A stretch of DNA of 64,000 bases from Cupriavidus sp. BIS7 (GTDB lineage: Bacteria; Pseudomonadota; Gammaproteobacteria; Burkholderiales; Burkholderiaceae): positions 60,344 to 124,343 of the forward strand of contig NZ_ALOU01000038.1 of NCBI RefSeq assembly GCF_000292345.1. Reading direction: 5' to 3'. Both the position numbers and the translations under genes were made by a program. The first letter of the stretch is position 1, and every line of letters begins with the position of its first letter. This document shows positions 1-7,526 of the stretch, piece by piece. Below the pieces are notes generated by a model, which saw nothing but the letters and a program-made list of their open reading frames with translations, had not been told where the DNA came from and searched no databases.

Positions 1-195
1 CAGCGGCTTGCCGTCGACCAGAAGCGTCGGCACCACGCCGTCGGCGTTCAATGCGCGATACTCTGGCTGCAGCTGCATGCCGCCTTCCTTGAGCAGATGC
101 ACGCCCTTGTAGTCGTACGGCAGGCCCTTCAGGTTCAGCGCGATGCGCACCCGGAACGAAGCCGAGCTGCGGAAGTAGCTATAGAGTTCAAGCAT
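1..195 (-). CDS. Maleylpyruvate/maleylacetoacetate isomerase (GST family), 5' part only
   Basis: This is the first 65 codons of a zeta-class glutathione S-transferase-like isomerase; the rest lies outside the left edge. The N-terminus shows the glutathione-site pattern SSASFRVRIALNLKG, typical of MaiA and NagL. Such enzymes use glutathione to convert maleylpyruvate or maleylacetoacetate to the fumaryl isomer in gentisate or homogentisate breakdown. The start codon lies 4 bp after the stop of the upstream fumarylpyruvate hydrolase gene on the same strand, so the two are very likely co-transcribed. That context favours maleylpyruvate isomerase (nagL type), but with only the N-terminus visible MaiA cannot be excluded. 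Confidence 0.85.
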   Translation of the reverse strand, partial: MLELYSYFRSSASFRVRIALNLKGLPYDYKGVHLLKEGGMQLQPEYRALNADGVVPTLLVDGKPL

Positions 196-199
196 CGCG

Positions 200-901
200 T
201 CACACCACCTTGACGGTCAGGTCGCCCACACCTTCGATGTGGCATTGCATGACATCGCCCTTGACCACCGGGCCCACGCCTTCGGGCGTGCCGCTGTAGA
301 TCAGGTCGCCCGGCTGCAGTTCGAACAGCTTCGACAGGTACGAGACCATCTCCGGCACCGACCAGATCAGGTCCGACAGGTCGCCGCGCTGCTTCTCCAC
401 GCCGTTCACGGCCAGCGTCACGGCGCCCTTCGCGGGATGGCCGATGGCGGAAACCGGCACGATCGGGCCAATCGGGGCGGACTCGTCGAACGCCTTGCCG
501 GTCTCCCATGGGCGGCCGGTCTTCTTCGATTCGTTCTGCAGGTCGCGACGCGTCATATCGAGGCCGATTGCATAGCCGTAGACGTGGCTGGCGGCCTGTT
601 CCACCGGGATATCGCGGCCGCCACGGCCGATGGCCACGACCAGTTCCACCTCATAGTGGCAGTTGCCGGTGCCCGGCGGATACGGGAAGGCGCCTTCGAC
701 GTTGTCGGCCACGTAGCTGACGGCGTCGGACGGCTTGCAGAAGAAGAACGGAGGCTCGCGGTCTGGGTCCGAACCCATTTCACGGGCATGGGCGGCATAG
801 TTGCGGCCCACGCAGTAGACCCGGCGCACGGGGAAGCTTGCACTGCTGCCACGTACTGGAACGCCGACGGGGGCTTGCGGCGCAAATACGAACTCGGTCA
901 T
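200..901 (-). CDS. nagK: Fumarylpyruvate hydrolase (FAH superfamily)
   Basis: This 233-aa protein of the fumarylacetoacetate hydrolase superfamily hydrolyses fumarylpyruvate to fumarate and pyruvate in the gentisate pathway. The N-terminal signature [16 protein letters not shown] and the internal E-x-E metal-binding segment ([11 protein letters not shown]) are seen, as is the [15 protein letters not shown] loop near the C-terminus. Length fits the short NagK-type branch rather than the 420-aa tyrosine-pathway FAH. The ATG at 901 is chosen because a GGAG precedes it by about ten bases and the family signature begins soon after; the frame stays open upstream without homology. It forms an operon with the isomerase gene to the left. 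Confidence 0.85.
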   Translation of the reverse strand: MTEFVFAPQAPVGVPVRGSSASFPVRRVYCVGRNYAAHAREMGSDPDREPPFFFCKPSDAVSYVADNVEGAFPYPPGTGNCHYEVELVVAIGRGGRDIPVEQAASHVYGYAIGLDMTRRDLQNESKKTGRPWETGKAFDESAPIGPIVPVSAIGHPAKGAVTLAVNGVEKQRGDLSDLIWSVPEMVSYLSKLFELQPGDLIYSGTPEGVGPVVKGDVMQCHIEGVGDLTVKVV

Positions 902-1073
902 CCAACTCTCCAACTTTCTCTTTTTTGATGGAACGCCGCGCCAGCGCGATCGGTGAGGCGCGGCAGGGGCCAAGCATACACCCTGAGGTCGGCGCCTTGT
1001 GACACCTTGTGGCCTACAGTGGAGGCAGACCCGGCGCGAATCTTGCATATTGCACCGCAACCAAGCGCCTGCC

Positions 1074-1709
1074 ATGACCCGCCGCCATCCGCCCCCTTCC
1101 GCCAACGCGCCACCTGCCGCAACCACCCGGCCGCTGCGCATCCTGCTGGTCCGTGACCCGCACGACGCCAACCCGCTCAACGTAGAGACGATCCGCGCCG
1201 GTCTGGCACAGGCCGGATTCGCCGAGGTACAGACCGTCGATGCCGATCTGCACCTGCCGGACGTCATTTCCGCGAACCAGCCGGACCTGGTCATCATCGC
1301 GTCCGAATCAGCCGCACGAGACACGATCGAGCATGTCTGCGTCTCCACCCAGCACGCGCCGCGGCCGATCGTGCTGTTCACGGACAACGACGATTCACAG
1401 CGCATCAAGGCCGCGCTGTCGGCCGGCATCACCGCCTATATCGTCGATGGCCTGCGCGCGGAGCGCGTGAAGACCGTGCTCGACGTGGCCTATGCGCGTT
1501 TCGAACTCGACCAGCAGTTGCGCGCCGAACTCGACGCAACGAAGCTCAAGCTGGCCGAGCGCAAGACCGTGGAGCGGGCCAAGGGCCTGCTGATGGAAGC
1601 GCGCGGCATCAGTGAGGAAGAGGCCTTCAAGCGGCTGCGCTCGATGGCGATGGAGCGCGGCATCAAGCTCGTGGACGCCGCCCAGCGCGTGATCGATGTG
1701 ATGATTTGA
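1074..1709 (+). CDS. nasT: NasT-like ANTAR-domain antiterminator regulator
   Basis: This 211-aa cytoplasmic RNA-binding regulator has an N-terminal receiver-like fold (residues about 20-140) and a C-terminal ANTAR domain (about 155-208, with [20 protein letters not shown]). NasT proteins bind paired hexaloop hairpins in nitrate-operon leaders and prevent terminator formation. The receiver pocket is unusual: the strand that normally carries the phosphoacceptor Asp reads [10 protein letters not shown], with Ala at that place. It lies just upstream of, and in the same direction as, the leader and nrtABC genes. No NasS partner gene is visible. The ATG at 1074 is preferred over an earlier in-frame ATG at 999 because homology begins after it; this choice is moderate. 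Confidence 0.85.
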   Translation: MTRRHPPPSANAPPAATTRPLRILLVRDPHDANPLNVETIRAGLAQAGFAEVQTVDADLHLPDVISANQPDLVIIASESAARDTIEHVCVSTQHAPRPIVLFTDNDDSQRIKAALSAGITAYIVDGLRAERVKTVLDVAYARFELDQQLRAELDATKLKLAERKTVERAKGLLMEARGISEEEAFKRLRSMAMERGIKLVDAAQRVIDVMI

Positions 1710-1928
1710 GCACTCATTCTTGTGCGGCTGCGCGGCACGGCGCCGGTGCAATGCACAACTTCGGCGCCATCGCTATTTGCCTGCGCGCACGACTTTGATG
1801 TCTGACCGGGAGGATATTGGCCACAAAGCTGCGCGGCACGCACAGTCCCGGCGATTCACGCCTCCAGATTCACGCCTCCAACTAGTGATTTCCTGAAAGT
1901 TCACGGCTCATGGTGCAGCGCAACTCGC

Positions 1929-1944
1929 TGGCATATCGCTTGCG
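1929..1944 (+). promoter_or_regulatory. Sigma-54 (-24/-12) promoter of the nitrate transport operon
   Basis: The sequence TGGCATATCGCTTGCG carries the invariant GG and GC dinucleotides at exactly the spacing of the sigma-54 consensus TGGCACG-N4-TTGCW. It lies 160 bp before the substrate-binding protein gene and directly before the hairpin leader, so transcripts would contain the whole leader. NtrC-type activation under nitrogen limitation is inferred from the gene content. Confidence 0.75.
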
Positions 1945-1955
1945 TTAGATTGGCA

Positions 1956-2043
1956 CGGCCAACGACGGCCGGCTGTACCGAAGCACCACAACTTGCGTGC
2001 CGACGATCAATGACGATCGCACGGCATAGGACAACGGCGTCCT
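1956..2043 (+). promoter_or_regulatory. Putative ANTAR-binding antiterminator leader with three hexaloop hairpins
   Basis: Three short hairpins, each with a perfect 5-bp stem and a 6-nt loop, lie in the leader: 1956-1971 (stem CGGCC, loop AACGAC), 2004-2019 (stem CGATC, loop AATGAC, extended by TGCCG/CGGCA at 1998-2002 and 2022-2026) and 2028-2043 (stem AGGAC, loop AACGGC). All three loops have A at position 1 and G at position 4, the known recognition feature of ANTAR targets. The last hairpin overlaps the 5' arm of the following terminator, so its stabilisation would block termination. The NasT-like gene immediately upstream is the natural partner. Confidence 0.78.
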
Positions 2044-2090
2044 CGACCGCCGCCCTTTCCGGGCCGACGGTTCGGGACGCCTTTACTTTC
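2036..2090 (+). terminator. Leader (attenuation) terminator before nrtA
   Basis: The arms GGCGTCC (2036-2042) and GGACGCC (2075-2081) pair perfectly, with inner pairing of CGACCG against CGGTTCG and CCC against GGG, followed by the T-rich TTTACTTTC. The 5' arm is shared with the hexaloop hairpin at 2028-2043, which makes the two structures mutually exclusive. The ribosome-binding GGAG of nrtA follows at 2091. Confidence 0.7.
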
Positions 2091-2103
2091 GGAGCCTTCT
2101 GCA

Positions 2104-3408
2104 ATGCCCTCTCGCCTCAAGATTGCCAAGCCCCTGCGCGCCACTGACACCGCTGCGGCCGATATCGCCCCGGCGAGCCACGGCCGCCGCCGCGCGCTGG
2201 CCACCATCGCCGGTGCCAGCGTGATGACGCTGGTCGATCCGATGGTTCGCAGCGGCGCGTGGGCAGCCGGCTCCGATGCGCCGGAAAAGCCCGAGGTAAA
2301 GATCGGCTTCATCCCGCTGACCGATTGCGCGTCGGTGGTCATGGCATCGACGCTGGGCCTGGACAAGAAGTACGGCATCAGGATCACGCCGAGCAAGGAA
2401 GCGTCCTGGGCCGGTGTGCGCGACAAGCTCGTCAATGGCGAGCTGGACGCCGCGCACGTGCTGTACGGCCTGATCTACGGCGTGCAGCTTGGCATCGGCG
2501 GCCCGAAGAAGGACATGGCCGTACTGATGAGCCTGAACCACAACGGCCAGGCCATCACGCTGTCGTCGAAGCTGGCCGAAAAGGGCGCGAAGGATGGCGC
2601 GAGCCTCAAGGCGCTGATGGCGAAGGAAAGGCGCGACTACGTCTTTGCACAAACCTTTCCCACCGGCACGCACGCGATGTGGCTCTACTACTGGCTGGCC
2701 GCCAACGGCGTCAATCCGATGCAGGACGCCAAGGCCATCACCGTGCCACCGCCGCAGATGGTGGCCAACATGCGCGTGGGCAACATGGATGGTTTCTGCG
2801 TTGGCGAACCATGGGGCGCCCGCGCCATCGCGGACAGGATCGGCTTCACCGTCGAGACCACGCAGTCGATCTGGAAGGACCACCCCGAGAAGACGCTCGG
2901 CACCACGGCAGAGTTCGTGCAGAAGTATCCGAACACGGCGCGCGCGATGGTGGCTGCTGTGCTCGAAGCGTCGAAGTACATCGATGCATCGGCCTCGAAC
3001 CGCCGCAAGACCGCTGAGACCATTGCGGCCAAGTCCTACGTCAACACCGACATGGACATCATCCTCGACCGCATGCTGGGCCGATACAGCAACGGCCTTG
3101 GAAAGACCTGGGACGATCCTGACTCGATGAAGTTCTACCAGGATGGGGCCGCCAACTATCCGTTCCTGTCGGACGGCATGTGGTTCCTGACACAGCACAA
3201 GCGCTGGGGCCTGCTCAAGGACCATCCCGACTATTTGGCCGTGGCGAAGCAGGTGAACCGTATCGACATCTACAAGCAGGCTGCGGCCGCCGCGCAGGTG
3301 CCCGTGCCGAAGAGCGACTTCCGCACCGCCAGGCTGATCGACGGCGTGACATGGGATGCCTCCAAGGACCCGAAGGCCTACGCCGACGGCTTCAAGATCA
3401 AGGCCTGA
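2104..3408 (+). CDS. nrtA: Nitrate ABC transporter, periplasmic substrate-binding protein (NrtA/CmpA family)
   Basis: This 434-aa protein belongs to the NrtA/NasF/CmpA family that captures nitrate, nitrite or bicarbonate for an ABC importer. The N-terminus carries a twin-arginine-like export signal (GRRRALATIAGASVM, residues 29-43), so Tat export is probable. The mature part begins with VKIGFIPLTDCASVVMAS, the usual family start, and ends with a typical C-terminal extension. It begins the nrtABC operon, 70 bp ahead of nrtB, and follows a sigma-54 promoter and ANTAR-type leader. That regulation favours nitrate/nitrite as substrate over bicarbonate or cyanate. The absence of nitrate reductase genes nearby leaves some uncertainty. 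Confidence 0.88.
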   Translation: MPSRLKIAKPLRATDTAAADIAPASHGRRRALATIAGASVMTLVDPMVRSGAWAAGSDAPEKPEVKIGFIPLTDCASVVMASTLGLDKKYGIRITPSKEASWAGVRDKLVNGELDAAHVLYGLIYGVQLGIGGPKKDMAVLMSLNHNGQAITLSSKLAEKGAKDGASLKALMAKERRDYVFAQTFPTGTHAMWLYYWLAANGVNPMQDAKAITVPPPQMVANMRVGNMDGFCVGEPWGARAIADRIGFTVETTQSIWKDHPEKTLGTTAEFVQKYPNTARAMVAAVLEASKYIDASASNRRKTAETIAAKSYVNTDMDIILDRMLGRYSNGLGKTWDDPDSMKFYQDGAANYPFLSDGMWFLTQHKRWGLLKDHPDYLAVAKQVNRIDIYKQAAAAAQVPVPKSDFRTARLIDGVTWDASKDPKAYADGFKIKA

Positions 3409-3477
3409 CGCGCTGCCAGCACTGCCAGCCCGGCCCGCCTGGCCCGGCCCATCCAGCCCCATCACCAGGAGCTTGCC

Positions 3478-4389
3478 GTGAATGCTTTCGCCCATTCCCC
3501 GCCCGAAGGCGCCGCATCGATGAATCCGGAAGCCATCGATCCCGATGCCAGCGAACAGTCGCACCGGCGCGCGCTGGAAATTGCCGCGCGGGAGCGGCAG
3601 GCCGCGCGCCGCGATGCACTGGCCGCGTTGATGCGCAAGTGCGTGCCGCCGGTCATCGGCTTTGCGCTGTTCGTGCTGGTGTGGCACGGCATCGCCACGC
3701 TGATCCCGGCCATCCCGACACCGGGCGCCACATGGAACGCCGCCGTGCCGCTGTTTGCCGATCCGTTCTATCACAACGGCCCGAACGACCAGGGCATCGG
3801 CTGGAACGTGCTGGCTTCGCTGGCGCGCGTGGCCGCCGGTTTTGGACTGGCTGCCGTCGTCGGCATTCCGGCAGGCTTCCTGCTTGGGCGCTTCGCTTTC
3901 CTGAACGCGATGGCATCGCCTGTCATCAGCCTGCTGCGTCCGGTGTCTCCGCTGGCATGGCTGCCAATCGGCCTGCTGTTGTTCAAGGCGGCAAACCCCG
4001 CCGCGATCTGGGCCATCTTCATCTGCTCGATCTGGCCGATGATCATCAACACCGCTGTGGGCGTGACGCGCGTGCCGCAGGACTACCTGAACGTGGCGCG
4101 CGTGCTCGACCTGTCCGAGTGGAAGATCTTTCGCCGCGTGCTGTTCCCGGCCGTGCTGCCGTACATGCTGACCGGCGTGCGGCTCTCGATCGGCACGGCC
4201 TGGCTGGTGATCGTCGCTGCGGAGATGCTCACGGGCGGTACCGGCATCGGATTCTGGCTCTGGGACGAATGGAACAACCTCAAGGTCGAGCACATCGTGA
4301 TCGCGATCTTCATCATCGGCGTGGTGGGTCTGGTGCTCGAGCACCTGCTGCTGGCACTGGCGCGCCGCTTCAGCTACGGCAACACCTGA
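3478..4389 (+). CDS. nrtB: Nitrate ABC transporter permease
   Basis: This 303-aa inner-membrane permease of the NrtB/TauC/SsuC type has about six membrane segments after a charged cytoplasmic N-terminus of roughly 60 residues. The EAA-type loop that contacts the ATPase is visible as ARVLDLSEWKIFRRVLFP. The start is a GTG at 3478 with AGGAG seven bases upstream; an ATG at 3520 is possible but lacks a comparable site. It is the second gene of the nitrate uptake operon, 16 bp before the ATPase gene. Confidence 0.88.
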   Translation: MNAFAHSPPEGAASMNPEAIDPDASEQSHRRALEIAARERQAARRDALAALMRKCVPPVIGFALFVLVWHGIATLIPAIPTPGATWNAAVPLFADPFYHNGPNDQGIGWNVLASLARVAAGFGLAAVVGIPAGFLLGRFAFLNAMASPVISLLRPVSPLAWLPIGLLLFKAANPAAIWAIFICSIWPMIINTAVGVTRVPQDYLNVARVLDLSEWKIFRRVLFPAVLPYMLTGVRLSIGTAWLVIVAAEMLTGGTGIGFWLWDEWNNLKVEHIVIAIFIIGVVGLVLEHLLLALARRFSYGNT

Positions 4390-4405
4390 TCCGGAGACGA
4401 CCGCC

Positions 4406-5209
4406 ATGGACAAGTTCGTCAGCATCGAAAACGTCGGACAGACCTTCAAGACGCGCAAGGGGCCGTTCGTGGCGCTGCGCGAGATCGACCTGTCGATCGC
4501 CGAGGGCGAGTTCATTACGCTGATCGGGCACTCGGGCTGCGGCAAATCCACGCTGCTGAACCTGATCGCCGGATTGACCATGCCCACCACCGGCGCGCTG
4601 ATCTGCGCCGGGCGCGAGATTGCCGGCCCCGGCCCGGAGCGCGCCGTGGTGTTCCAGAACCATTCACTGCTGCCGTGGATGACATGCTTCGAGAACGTCT
4701 ACCTGGGCGTGGAACGCGTGTTCGGCGGCAGTGAACCCCGGGCACAGCTCAAGGCGCGCACGCACGATGCACTCGCGCTGGTGGGCCTGACACACGCCGA
4801 GTCCAGGTACCCGCAAGAAATCTCGGGTGGCATGAAACAGCGCGTGGGCATTGCCCGTGCGCTGGCGATGCAGCCGAAGGTATTGCTGATGGACGAACCG
4901 TTCGGCGCGCTGGACGCACTGACGCGTGCGCACCTGCAGGACGCCTTGCTGAAGATCGTTGCGCGCACGAAGAGCACCGTGGTCATGGTCACGCACGATG
5001 TGGACGAGGCCGTGCTGCTGGCGGACCGCATCGTCATGATGACCAACGGGCCGGCGGCGACGATCGGCGAGATCCTGCGCGTGGACATCGCGCGCCCGCG
5101 CGAGCGCATTACGCTGGCCGACGACAAGGCCTACCATGCGTGCCGCACCGCCGTGCTCGACTTCCTGTATCGCAAGCAGCGCAATCCGGCGCTGCAGGAA
5201 GCGGCCTGA
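4406..5209 (+). CDS. nrtC: Nitrate ABC transporter ATP-binding protein
   Basis: This 267-aa single-domain ABC ATPase energises nitrate uptake with the preceding permease. The Walker A GHSGCGKST (residues about 45-53), Q-loop (VVFQNHSLLPW), signature SGGMKQRV and Walker B LLMDEPFGALDA are all intact. It lacks the extra NrtA-like C-terminal domain of cyanobacterial NrtC and corresponds in size to NrtD/NasD. Third and last gene of the operon in this window; ybiB follows after about 100 bp. Confidence 0.88.
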   Translation: MDKFVSIENVGQTFKTRKGPFVALREIDLSIAEGEFITLIGHSGCGKSTLLNLIAGLTMPTTGALICAGREIAGPGPERAVVFQNHSLLPWMTCFENVYLGVERVFGGSEPRAQLKARTHDALALVGLTHAESRYPQEISGGMKQRVGIARALAMQPKVLLMDEPFGALDALTRAHLQDALLKIVARTKSTVVMVTHDVDEAVLLADRIVMMTNGPAATIGEILRVDIARPRERITLADDKAYHACRTAVLDFLYRKQRNPALQEAA

Positions 5210-5310
5210 CGGGGGCCGCCGCGGAAATCCGGCTGCATGGTTCGATGCATTGGGCGAAGCGGCGGGCCTCCGCTATCATGAACCCCAACCCCACGAAACC
5301 CGCAGGCATC

Positions 5311-6300
5311 ATGACCACTGCATCCCAATCGCCGTTTCCGGCGGCCAGGTACATCAAGGAAATCGGGCGAGGCGCCAATGGCGCCCGCGCGCTGCCGCGT
5401 GAAGACGCCCAGGCGCTGTTCGATGCAATGCTGGCCGGGCGTGTATCCGATATCGAGATGGGCGCCGTGCTGATGGCGTACCGCATCAAGGGCGAGGCGC
5501 CGCACGAACTCGCCGGCATGCTCGACGCGGCGCACCAGCATTGCGCGCCCCTGGCCGCGCCGCCCGACAAGCCCGTGGTGGTGATCCCGAGCTACAACGG
5601 TGCACGCAAGCAGCCGAACCTGGTGCCGCTGCTGGCAATGCTGCTGGCGCGCGATGGCCTGCCAACGCTGGTCCACGGCACACGCCAGTTCCAGGGCCGC
5701 GTGACCAGCATGGCGCTGTTCGAAGCGCTGGGCGTGCCGCTGTGCACCAGCACCCAGGCCGCGCAGGACCAGCTTCGCGCCGCGTCGAATCCGCTGGCGG
5801 TGCTGCCCATCGACGTGCTGTCGCCCGCACTGTCTGAACTGCTCGACAAACGCTCGATCGTCGGCTTGCGCAACTCGTCCCACACGGTCGTGAAGATGCT
5901 GCAGCCGGTGGGCGCCCATTCGCCCGCCGAGGCGTTGCGGCTCTACAGCTACACCCACCCCGAGTATCGCGAGACGCTGACCGACTATTTCTCGCACGAA
6001 CCGGCGAACGTACTGCTGGCCCGTGGGACCGAGGGAGAAGTCGTGGCCGATGCGCGCCGCAGCAGCCGGATCGACTGGCTGCACGACGGCCATCAGCGCA
6101 CGATCGTCGATCCGGTCGGCGGCTCGATCGGCGATGTGCCCGAACTGCCGCAGGGAACAGACGTGGCCGAGACGGCCGCCTGGATTCGCAAGGTGCTCGA
6201 TGGCGCGGTGCCGGTGCCCGCGCCGATCGCCGCACAGATCGAAGCCATCAAGGAATGCCTGCGACTGGCAACGCGGGTGGCCTGGGCCAGCCCGCTGTAA
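5311..6300 (+). CDS. ybiB: YbiB-like DNA-binding protein (TrpD2 family)
   Basis: This 329-aa protein has the fold of anthranilate phosphoribosyltransferase, but the family (TrpD2/YbiB) binds nucleic acid rather than acting in tryptophan synthesis. The opening KEIGRGANGARAL and the core VVIPSYNGARKQPNLVPLLA match E. coli YbiB closely, and length matches its 320 residues. The ATG at 5311 is chosen to fit the family N-terminus; an ATG at 5278 would add 11 residues. It follows the nitrate transporter genes on the same strand, and no functional link is evident. Confidence 0.8.
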   Translation: MTTASQSPFPAARYIKEIGRGANGARALPREDAQALFDAMLAGRVSDIEMGAVLMAYRIKGEAPHELAGMLDAAHQHCAPLAAPPDKPVVVIPSYNGARKQPNLVPLLAMLLARDGLPTLVHGTRQFQGRVTSMALFEALGVPLCTSTQAAQDQLRAASNPLAVLPIDVLSPALSELLDKRSIVGLRNSSHTVVKMLQPVGAHSPAEALRLYSYTHPEYRETLTDYFSHEPANVLLARGTEGEVVADARRSSRIDWLHDGHQRTIVDPVGGSIGDVPELPQGTDVAETAAWIRKVLDGAVPVPAPIAAQIEAIKECLRLATRVAWASPL

Positions 6301-6318
6301 GAGACTGCTTCGAAACGA

Positions 6319-7194
6319 TCAGGCCCGGCGCGGCGGCAGCGGAATGCGCTCCGTTTCGCCTGGCACATGGGGGAACTGGTCGTCCTGCCATCGCTGGGCG
6401 GCCTCCTCGATCGCTTCCTTGCTGCTGGCCACGAAATTCCAGTAGATGAAACGGCGGCCGTCTGTCGGGTCTCCGCCCAGCAACATCACGCGCGACGGCA
6501 TGGTCGCCTTGATCGTCACCGGCTCGCCGGGCACCAGCACTACCAGGTGCTCTGCCGGCAGCGTCTCGCCATCCAGTTCCAGGTTGCCGTCGACCGGGTA
6601 GATCCCACGCTGGACGTGCTCTGGCGGAATCACGAGGCTGGCACCCTCTTCCATTTCGATGGCCACGTAAAGCGTGCGGCTGTACACCCTGACCGGCGAC
6701 TCGGCGCCAAAGGCGTCGCCGGCAATCACGGTCATGCGCACGCCCGGCAGTTCGAGCTTGGGCAGCGTGGCACCCGGATGATGGTGGAACGAAGGGGGAT
6801 CGTACTCATGCGCCTTGGGCAGTGCGACCCAGGTCTGAATGCCATGCAGGCGTGGCCCGGCCTGGCGTGCGCCGTCGGGAGAGCGCTCCGAATGTGCAAT
6901 ACCGCGCCCGGCGGTCATCCAGTTCACGTCGCCAGGCCGGATCAACTGCTCGCTGCCGAGGCTGTCGCGGTGCATGATCTCGCCTTCGAACAGGTAGGTA
7001 ACCGTCGCCAGCCCGATATGCGGATGCGGACGCACATCCATTCCGGCACCGGGTTCCATCACGACGGGCCCCATGTGATCGAAGAAGATGAACGGCCCGA
7101 CGGTTTGCGTGGTGGCGGCGGGCAGCAGGCGGCGAACGGTGAATTCACCGATGTCTCTCACATGGGGCTTCAGCAAGTGTTCGATAGCAGACAT
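6319..7194 (-). CDS. Pirin family protein (bicupin)
   Basis: This 291-aa cytoplasmic two-cupin protein has the pirin N-terminal metal site: HPHIGLATVTYLFEGEIMHRD with its conserved histidines, and the GDVNWMTAGRGIAHSE segment. Pirins are Fe-dependent; some have quercetinase activity and some act as redox sensors, but the role here cannot be told from sequence. The ATG at 7194 has AGGAG six bases upstream and is preferred to one 33 bases earlier. The gene converges on ybiB with only an 18-bp gap and is divergent from rpoH. Confidence 0.85.
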   Translation of the reverse strand: MSAIEHLLKPHVRDIGEFTVRRLLPAATTQTVGPFIFFDHMGPVVMEPGAGMDVRPHPHIGLATVTYLFEGEIMHRDSLGSEQLIRPGDVNWMTAGRGIAHSERSPDGARQAGPRLHGIQTWVALPKAHEYDPPSFHHHPGATLPKLELPGVRMTVIAGDAFGAESPVRVYSRTLYVAIEMEEGASLVIPPEHVQRGIYPVDGNLELDGETLPAEHLVVLVPGEPVTIKATMPSRVMLLGGDPTDGRRFIYWNFVASSKEAIEEAAQRWQDDQFPHVPGETERIPLPPRRA

Positions 7195-7391
7195 GTGGGG
7201 CTCCTGGAGGATGCGGCTGAAGAACAACTTCAGTGTAGCGAATCCTGCAATACAGCATCCCGAATTCGCTGCGAAACCGAATGCGGGCCGGCCCCTCTAA
7301 TAACAGTGCCCGGCAAAGGCTCCCCGCCAGCCCTTATGGGGCCTGGCCAGGTCACGACAACGAGAACATTTTTGCTATTTAAAAGAATTAG
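7195..7391. other. Intergenic region between pirin gene and rpoH promoter
   Basis: About 200 bp with no supported gene. The right part becomes AT-rich just before the rpoH promoter. No further operator or RNA structure stood out. Confidence 0.5.
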
Positions 7392-7420
7392 TTGATTGCC
7401 TGGAACTATCAACCCTATAA
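7392..7420 (+). promoter_or_regulatory. Sigma-70 type promoter of rpoH
   Basis: The -35 element TTGATT (7392-7397) and -10 element CTATAA (7415-7420) are separated by 17 bp. Predicted initiation falls near 7427, directly before the CIRCE operator. Confidence 0.6.
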
Positions 7421-7430
7421 GTCTTCTAAC

Positions 7431-7457
7431 TTAGCACTCATCCGGATCGAGTGCTAA
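7431..7457. promoter_or_regulatory. CIRCE operator (HrcA binding site) upstream of rpoH
   Basis: A perfect match to the CIRCE consensus: TTAGCACTC, nine spacer bases, GAGTGCTAA. It lies from just after the predicted transcription start to 70 bp before the rpoH start codon, a repressing position. HrcA control of the heat-shock sigma factor gene is inferred. Confidence 0.92.
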
Positions 7458-7526
7458 TATGCGTTGCAATGCGGTGTCCCCCCGGGACACACCGGCAACC
7501 CACCGCCGGATGCGAAAGGAGTCATA

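Noticed and set aside
2083..4590. Very long minus-strand open frame opposite nrtA-nrtB-nrtC
   Set aside because: It is antisense to three well-supported genes, rich in His/Arg/Gly/Gln, and has no family resemblance; typical GC-rich shadow frame.
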